From NCBI GenBank assembly GCA_008931825.1, contig QXVZ01016293.1:1-34442 (forward strand): a stretch of DNA of 34,442 bases, written 5' to 3'. The DNA comes from Phallusia fumigata. Lineage: Eukaryota; Chordata; Ascidiacea; Phlebobranchia; Ascidiidae. Under the pieces are notes generated by a model. That model ran no database searches. It was given only the letters and a program-made list of their open reading frames with translations, and was not told where the DNA came from. Made by a program: the position numbers and the translations under genes. Below, one piece after another: positions 28,741 through 34,442 of this stretch. The stretch's first letter is position 1; each line of letters opens with the position of its first letter.

Positions 28741-28934
28741 AAACATTAGCGTAAAAGAGGCAAGTAAATCAACTTAAAATCAACTATTATTAGGTTGTGT
28801 AAGATTTTAGTACGAGCATGGGAAGACAGTATAACGTGCGCTTATCCTGTCTTCGCATGTTAACATATTACAAATTAATCAAATAAAATCACATTTGACG
28901 CTGGAATCTTTGCACTTCACCTGTTTTTTCGCAG

Positions 28935-28996
28935 GTGAAGAACGAAAGAGTTCTTGTGTGTTGGAGTTGAAGAGAACCAAGATAAAACTGGTTTGA
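28935..28996 (+). CDS. Possible next exon of the TSP1 gene
   Basis: Acceptor ctgttttttcgcag. In phase 1, matching the end of the TSP1 exon's second frame, it reads GEERKSSCVLELKRTKIKLV then TGA. Phase agreement and the strong acceptor are the only support. A donor-like gtttga at 28991 is weak. Confidence 0.35.
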
Positions 28997-30320
28997 GATT
29001 ACCTTAAAGTATTGTTAAAAGATTACTAGCTTATTTCTTGTTTATTTTGTCGCCACAATGCATAATTGACGGCTCGTAGTTCACTGGCGACTTAGTGTGT
29101 GTGTGAGGCAGGCAGTTATTTTTCTGTGAGGTTAGAAGTGTCAGTGAACTGAGCGTCAAATATGCGGCAAAACTATATTCCATGCTAAACAATTATAAAT
29201 AGTACAATGTACAACGAATCGTAATGTTTTTTGTTGCAGATTTTTGTCCGAATCAGTTTCCAACACCACACGAATTTTCAAAATAGACATACAAGTCAAC
29301 GTGTCCACAAGAACTAACTGCTCAATGTAAGTGGACTCCTTGCAGAATACAACGCAAAACAAATTAAGCCAAATCAGCACATTGTTAAAATATATATCGA
29401 TGTAAACTTGAAAATTTTGTGAACACTTTCCTGTTGCTGCTCCGAATAGTGAGCCCGGATTTTTCGTTATGATTTGCATGTTGCACTTACTATTTGCATG
29501 TCACGTGTGTTCTGTTAACTATTCGGTTGTCAGCATTTGGTACAAGTGTCCACATAAACATATTAACGATTAAACACATGAATGCATATGAAAACATACA
29601 TAATATTAGGCTTATTTGCTTGAACTTGAATTCTGTTGTTAGTTTTGTTGCAGATTGCAAAACCTGCCGCAGCAAAAGCAATGGAAGTATCCGGAACATG
29701 ACCGTTATTCGAAGCATCACGCAACAAATGTAAGCAAACAACAGTAAAACACTTCTTACGTTAAGTATGTGTTTAAACTCTGCTTATCCTTGTTTTTGCA
29801 GACAAATATTACTACGACAGAACGAAACAAAAGTAACTACGAATCCGACAACATGCATTTAAGTTAAGTTGAAATCATTTTATTCTATCAAACTAATCAA
29901 ACGTAATTAAAAAAATTTTCTTAAAACGGATTAAACATTTTACGGAAGTGGTACAGAGTGCACGCTGACCGCCCCATGTACGCCAATTGCTTTCATTGTC
30001 ACAAACTTTTTTTAGTAACTAATCATCACAAATAGGTTTGTATTTCTTGCTTTGTTATATCTGTGCCTTTTTCTTTAGAACCTTGGATCAGCACTGTTTG
30101 CAGAAGACCATCACTGCTTACTGCTTGGATTGAAACGGACAGCTAATCGAAACGACTCGATGCTTAACAGGTGAGTCAAGCACATTATTAGTAAACAAAT
30201 GTAAGCTTGATAAAAGATAATGTTATAAAATCAATTGGATAAACATACGAAGGCTGAACAGGGTGCACACTGTTTTGCCTTTGCTATATGTTTATTCTAA
30301 ATGATTTTCAGTAGGCGATA
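28997..30320 (+). other. Unassigned region with weak exon candidates
   Basis: Segments with good acceptors and donors occur at 29240-29329, 29654-29731 and 30079-30170 (ttctttag to gtgagt), and an acceptor-only segment starts at 29802. One frame of the second reads DCKTCRSKSNGSIRNMTVIR, cysteine-containing and possibly extracellular. No single frame joins all the pieces cleanly and no domain is recognised, so I do not call a gene. Confidence 0.25.
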
Positions 30321-31027
30321 GATATGACTTTGCATATTTCTGCCTGTGGTATGTTTTTGTTTCAGGAACTTCATGAAGTTACCGCTGAACTCCTGGAACT
30401 GGGATTGGAGGAGAGTTCTTCTTTCGTGTGGACAATCTTCACTTCATGATTGGATGGAGGTCGAGCGGATAATCTCGCCATACAGAACTTTCATCTTCAG
30501 ACATTGCTTTGTCAAGTTGCAAGCAACAAAGACCTTTTTTTACATTCGTTTTATGTATTTATGTTATTTGTTAACGATGTTATTGAGTGAAATACAATTT
30601 TTGATATCCTTATATTGATTGTTTACTTGTGAAGATGAACGTGGGTGCACACATGTTGATCTTCGTAGCTGCCAAGTGTTAAAATATACATATCCCTTGT
30701 ACTTGTGTATGTTTATAATTTTCTGCTAACTGTAAATGTAAGTCGCTGTATGTGGGTGTTTTGTTTAGTTACGTCATTCGTTATGTTTGTGTAACAATTA
30801 AAGTATTATTATTTGTTAACTACTGTGTTTTGACATTTATTTAAATACCCTACTTCGCTAGACTTTGTTTTAAACCACCTGCTTCGTGTTTTCATATTTT
30901 GTTAAATACCCTGTAAACTGTGGTTTCTATTAATATATACATGTTTGTTTGTTTCATTGTACGTCATCTTATTTTTTGTTGTGTCGCTGTGGTTGCTTGT
31001 ATCGTTGTAGTGCTTGCCTTCATAATC
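30321..31027 (+). repeat. Doubled segment C, first copy (ends at N 31028)
   Basis: From gatatgactttgcatatttc to gcttgccttcataatc. It is near-identical to 31029-31780 with small indels, including a 3-bp and a 7-bp difference near 30417-30475. An acceptor (tttgtttcag, 30356-30365) opens a possible last exon in both copies, reading either RNFMKLPLNSWNWDW or ELHEVTAELLELGLEES. The 7-bp indel destroys frame conservation downstream, so most of it is probably non-coding or 3' UTR. Confidence 0.75.
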
Positions 31028-31028
31028 N

Positions 31029-31780
31029 GATATGACCTTGCATATTTCTGCCTGTGGTATTTTTTTGTTTCAGGAACTTCATAAAGTTACCGCTGAACTC
31101 TTGGAACTGGGATTGGAGGAGAGTTCTTTCGTATGGACAATCAACACTTCATGATTGGATGGAGGTCAAGCAGCCAGCGGATAATCTCGCCATACAGGAC
31201 TTTCATCTTCAAACATTGCTCTGTCAAGTTGCAGGCAACAAAGAAGACATTTTTTACCTAATTTTTGTGTATTTATATGTTATTTTGTGTATTTATATGT
31301 TAAACGATGTTAAAGAGTGAAATACAATGTTTGACATCCTTATATTGATTGTTTACTTGTGAAGATGAACGTGGGTGCACACATGTTGATCTTCGTAGCT
31401 GCTAAGCGTTAAAATATACATTTCCCTTTTACTTGTGTGTGTTTATAATTTTCTACCAACTGCCTTGTACCCTTATTTCATTTTTAGTGTTAAAGCTATA
31501 CTTCTATAAATGTAAGTCGCTGTATGTGGGTGTTTTGTTTAGTTGCGTCATTCGTTATGTTTGTCTAACGAATAAAGTATTATTATTTCTTAACTACTGT
31601 GTTTTAATATTTAAATACCCTACTTCGCTAGACTGCTTCGCGTTTTCATATTTTGTTAAATACCCTGTAAACTGTGGTTTCTATTATCAATACACATGTT
31701 TGTTTGTTTCATTGTACGTCATCTTATTTTTTGTTGTGTCGCTGTGGTTGCTTGTATCGTTGTAGTGCTTGCCTTCATAT
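31029..31780 (+). repeat. Doubled segment C, second copy
   Basis: Homologous to 30321-31027, with about 50 extra bases near 31455-31505 and an aataaa at 31571-31576 (attaaa-like in copy one). It continues into sequence not present in copy one. The layout around the N at 31028 again looks like allelic contig ends. Confidence 0.75.
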
Positions 31781-31974
31781 CAATCGCCATTTGTTTGAAG
31801 ATTGCGCCTCACTTAGACCTTCGCTTTGCAGTAGGATTCGTGAAAATAAGTTCATGGGAGTAGTTGCAAGTCGTGGAGGGACTTCTTTACTGCATAGTTT
31901 TTTGGGGGTTCACCCCCCATGTAGCTCCTGTATATTACCCCCGTGACCCCCGTTGTCGTCACATAGAAGTTGGT
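31781..31974 (+). other. Short unique spacer
   Basis: A link between doubled segments C and D. It contains a C/G-rich patch (gggggttcacccccc, 31904-31918) and no recognised gene. Confidence 0.5.
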
Positions 31975-32260
31975 TGTATATCATTCGTTTCATAGCTTGC
32001 GCTTTATTACGCTTTCTCAATTATTGAACATTGCAATAAAAACAACAATCTGCCAAATTTGCTTTTAGTTAGAAGTCATCCGTAATGGTGGTCGATTTCG
32101 AAATAGTTGCGTCATATGTCGGATATATAGTGGTCCGCGCATTGGATGTTGTAGACTTCGATCTATAGATGCTTTTGGAGAAGTCACCTGTAACGGTGTA
32201 TCTCTGTCGAATCTATATATAGCACCCACAAACAGGAACTGAGATATGTGTCGAAACATC

Positions 32261-32330
32261 CCTGTGGTGTAGTGGTGATGAACTTCGCCTACAAAGCAAA
32301 GGGTCTGCGGTTGGAAGCCAGGACACGAGC
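32261..32330 (+). repeat. tRNA-like module 1, plus strand
   Basis: A-box-like tggtgtagtgg at 32264-32274 and B-box-like ggttggaagcc at 32309-32319, 45 bases apart as in tRNAs. An anticodon-arm-like ttcgcctacaaagcaaa sits between them. Acceptor-stem pairing is not convincing, so I call it a tRNA-derived repeat. Confidence 0.5.
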
Positions 32331-32633
32331 CGATCTGAAAACTAAAATTTTTAAATTTTGTTTTCCAATGTTTAAGAACATCATTTCATTCTCCAGCTTG
32401 CAACTGAACTCCTGGTGAAGCGGCCAAGTCTCTGGTCTCAGAAGTCAGTAACTCGGGTTCAAAACCAATAACTCGGGTTCAAAACCAACGAACCAACCAA
32501 TTCGAAATCTAAGTTAAGTCTTTTGAATCGACGTGAAATAATACAAGTCATTTTCTCAAAAAAAAACATTTAGATCAAAAACACATTTATTCACTATTCT
32601 GTTTCTGAATCAGTGATGGAGGTTTTGGTAGAT

Positions 32634-32732
32634 AGCGTTGTGGTTTTCGAACCAACGACGGCCAGACCGTGTATGACCGCCGCGCCGCATGCTAACCTGC
32701 CTACCTACCTACCTACCTACCTACCTACCTAC
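32634..32732 (-). repeat. tRNA-like module, minus strand, cut by gap
   Basis: The minus strand reads ggttcgaaaacc (32642-32653), a B box. The A-box side would lie beyond the CTAC run and the N at 32733. Confidence 0.4.
32700..32732. repeat. CTAC microsatellite
   Basis: About eight tandem ctac units ending at the N at 32733. The same microsatellite recurs at 33464-33498 and, degenerate, at 33976-34007. Confidence 0.9.
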
Positions 32733-33039
32733 NTGTATATCATTCGTTTCATAGCTTGCGCTTTATTACTATTTCTCAATTATTGAACATTGCAATAAAA
32801 ACAACAATCTGCCAAATTTGCTTTTAGTTAAAAGTCATCCGTAATGGTGGTCGATTTCGAAATAGTTGCGTCATATGTCGGATATATAGTGGTCCGCGCA
32901 TTGGATGTTGTAGACTTCGATCTATAGATGCTTTTGGAGAAGTCACCTGTAACGGTGTATCTCTGTCGAATCTATATATAGCACCCACAAACATGGGATT
33001 CTCTGAAGTATATGGAACTGAGATATGTGTCGAAACATC

Positions 33040-33109
33040 CCTGTGGTGTAGTGGTGATGAACTTCGCCTACAAAGCAAAGGGTCTGCGGTTGGAAGCCAG
33101 GACACGAGC
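33040..33109 (+). repeat. tRNA-like module 2, plus strand
   Basis: The same module as 32261-32330 in the second copy of segment D: A box at 33043-33053, B-box-like ggttggaagcc at 33088-33098. Confidence 0.5.
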
Positions 33110-33397
33110 CGATCTGAAAACTAAAATTTTTAAATTTTGTTTTCCAATGTTTAAGAACATCATTTCATTCTCCAGCTTGCAACTGAACTCCTGGTGAAGC
33201 GGCCAAGTCTCTGGTCTCAGAAGTCAGTAACTCGGGTTCAAAACCAATCACGAACCAACCAATTCGAAATCTAAGTTAAGTCTTTTGAATCGACGTGAAA
33301 TAATACAAGTCATTTTCTCAAAAAAAAAAACATTTAGATCAAAAACACATTTATTCACTATTCTATTTCTGAATCAGTGATGGAGGTTTTGGTAGAT

Positions 33398-33520
33398 AGC
33401 GTTGTGGTTTTCGAACCAACGACGGCCAGACCGTGTATGACCGCCGCGCCGCATGCTAACCTGCCTACCTACCTACCTACCTACCTACCTACCTACCTAA
33501 CCACTACACTACCGAGCTGC
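33398..33520 (-). repeat. tRNA-like module, minus strand, expanded by CTAC repeats
   Basis: On the minus strand: A-box-like tagtgtagtgg (33501-33511) and B-box ggttcgaaaacc (33406-33417). The gap between them is stretched to about 85 bases by the CTAC microsatellite and a GC-rich piece (gcggcgcggcggtcat). This is too long for a tRNA, so it is a repeat. Confidence 0.5.
33464..33498. repeat. CTAC microsatellite
   Basis: About nine tandem ctac/acct units inside the minus-strand tRNA-like module. Confidence 0.9.
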
Positions 33521-33629
33521 TTGGTCACCCATCAACAAATCGTATATATGACTATATATCTTGTCAAAAAGTTGTACAAAATAAAGAAGTTCAACAAGGA
33601 CATGGGAAACTGCCCAACCGCTGTGCAGC

Positions 33630-33700
33630 ATCTGTGGTGTAGTGGAGATACACTTGGTTCCCCAGCTACAGGGTCTGTCGTTCGACTCCCATGTCTAGGA
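33630..33700 (+). repeat. tRNA-like module 3, plus strand
   Basis: A-box-like tggtgtagtgg at 33634-33644 and B-box cgttcgactcc at 33679-33689, with gggtctgtcg before and cccatg after. A second B-box-like cgggttcgaaacc follows near 33725, as in modules 1 and 2. No clean acceptor stem. Confidence 0.5.
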
Positions 33701-33920
33701 CCCTGGTCTCAGAAGTCAGTAACTCGGGTTCGAAACCAACCACGAATTAATCTAAGTTAAGCGTTTTGCAGTGTCGTAAAATAATACAAGTCATTTTTCT
33801 CAAAAAAATGTAGATTAAAAACACATTAATTGACTATTCTATTTACAGATCATAGGTTGTACTTACTTTGATCTCATCCGGAGGTTATTTCCAGCATTCG
33901 ATGGTGGGGTGTTGGTGGGT

Positions 33921-34025
33921 AGCGTTGTGGTGTTTGAACCTACACCGCAAGACCGTGTATGACCGCCGCGCCGCACCTGCCTGCCTACCAACCTACCTAA
34001 CTACCTAACCACTAGACTACCGAGC
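33921..34025 (-). repeat. tRNA-like module, minus strand, third copy
   Basis: Minus-strand A-box-like tagtctagtgg (34009-34019) and B-box-like ggttcaaacacc (33929-33940), with a degenerate CTAC stretch between. It is a diverged copy of 33398-33520, about 515-520 bases downstream. Confidence 0.45.
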
Positions 34026-34138
34026 TGCTTGGTCACCCTTCAACAATTCGTATATATGACTATATATCTTGTCACAAAGTTGTACAAAATAAAGGGGTTC
34101 AACAAGGACATGGGAATGTGGTCGTTCGCTGTGCATCA

Positions 34139-34210
34139 TCTGTGGTGTAGTGGTGATTCACTTGGTTCCTTAGGTCTATGATCTGGGGTTCGACTCCCAT
34201 GTTCAGGAAC
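34139..34210 (+). repeat. tRNA-like module 4, plus strand
   Basis: A box tggtgtagtgg (34142-34152) and a perfect B box ggttcgactcc (34187-34197) flanked by a 5-bp stem (tgggg/cccat, one wobble). This is the best tRNA-like T arm in the array, but the segment after it (gttcagg) does not pair with the 5' side. Confidence 0.5.
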
Positions 34211-34302
34211 TTCTTTCAGAATTCTTTTATTATTTATTTAAATTTGTAAAGACAAAAAATGATCTTTGGATAAAGTTGACAATTTTTGCTCGGTTTGTCG
34301 TC

Positions 34303-34374
34303 TCCGGTAGTGGAGCAGTGGTAATGGTCCACAGTTCGCACGTTGCAGATTTGGGTTCGAATCACCGAAACTGT
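34303..34374 (+). repeat. tRNA-like module 5, distinct sequence
   Basis: A-box-like tggagcagtgg near 34311-34321 and B-box ggttcgaatca at 34354-34364. The body differs from modules 1-4. T-stem pairing (ttggg/caccg) is poor, so a functional tRNA gene is unlikely. Confidence 0.4.
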
Positions 34375-34442
34375 TGACAAATTCTTGCTTTTTTTCTTCA
34401 CACACTAAAAACTTAAACTTATTAGGACCATTTGAACCGTCG

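Larger units (their letters stand above)
31975..32732 (+). repeat. Doubled segment D, first copy (ends at N 32733)
   Basis: From tgtatatcattcgtttcata to a CTAC run. It is near-identical to 32734-33499. It lacks ~22 bp present in the second copy (catgggattctctgaagtat region), and an aactcgggttcaaaacca unit is doubled around 32451-32487. It contains one plus-strand and one cut minus-strand tRNA-like module. Confidence 0.85.
32734..33499 (+). repeat. Doubled segment D, second copy
   Basis: Homologous to 31975-32732. It runs on past the CTAC run into the A-box side of the minus-strand tRNA-like module, which copy one has lost at the gap. Confidence 0.85.

Noticed and set aside
30366-30470. Last exon of a gene conserved between the two copies of segment C
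   Set aside because: A 7-bp indel changes the frame between copies and the best frame stops early in both. Coding status is unresolved.
32065-32259. Minus-strand open frame of 64 codons seen again at 32824-33105
   Set aside because: It is preserved only because the two copies are nearly the same sequence. No domain, start context or splice support.
31975-33499. CRISPR-like or satellite array
   Set aside because: Two long near-identical copies flank an N and the repeats are not short and evenly spaced. It is eukaryotic DNA with tRNA-like repeats.
34303-34374. Functional tRNA gene
   Set aside because: A and B boxes are present but T-stem and acceptor-stem pairing fail. The same holds for modules 1-4.

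Overview
The window is animal nuclear DNA, most likely from an invertebrate chordate and probably an ascidian tunicate (Ciona-like). That assignment is inference. It rests on a vertebrate-style obscurin layout with small exons and short introns, strong allelic-looking divergence, and AT-rich intergenic DNA. Six single-N gap marks (18319, 22377, 27612, 28666, 31028, 32733) show that it is a scaffold built from several contigs.

From about 0.2 to 25.7 kb, on the plus strand, lies the 3' part of one large gene, an obscurin/UNC-89-type giant muscle protein. Its 5' end is outside the window. In order I read: the second half of one Ig domain, nine more Ig domains, one FN3 domain, two Ig domains, a long Asp/Glu/Ser-rich linker over several exons, one Ig domain, a linker running into a gap, the tail of a probable SH3 domain, a RhoGEF (DH) domain, a PH domain, and a last Ig domain followed by a stop at 25704-25706. 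Ig...FN3-Ig-Ig...Ig-SH3-DH-PH-Ig is the order of vertebrate obscurin; nematode UNC-89 has SH3-DH-PH at its N-terminus. No kinase domain is visible.

The DH-PH stretch appears twice: 19822-22376 and 22378-24468 are homologous and meet at an N. The exon copies differ at about 12 of 649 bases, mostly silently, while the introns differ by many substitutions and indels. Splicing the first copy into the second would shift the frame. This fits two allelic contig ends laid head to tail better than a real duplication. The same pattern recurs at 27612, 31028 and 32733. The first copy also carries about 200 bp, absent from the second, that encodes on the minus strand a cysteine-rich LDL-receptor class A-like fragment.

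Downstream of obscurin, 25.7-27.8 kb is intergenic with nothing recognised. A thrombospondin type-1 repeat exon (27815-28026) is split between two frames, with a possible next exon at 28935. From 28.9 to 31.8 kb there are only weakly supported exons and another doubled segment. From 31.97 kb to the end lies a repeat array built of tRNA-like modules on both strands, with B-box-like motifs, CTAC microsatellites and again a doubled segment around an N.

Obscurin introns hold several short non-autonomous elements: hAT-like ends, an inverted-repeat MITE, and a dispersed motif containing GTCGAAACGTAGAAAATG. The palindrome TGACGTCA occurs 22 times, almost only in obscurin exons.
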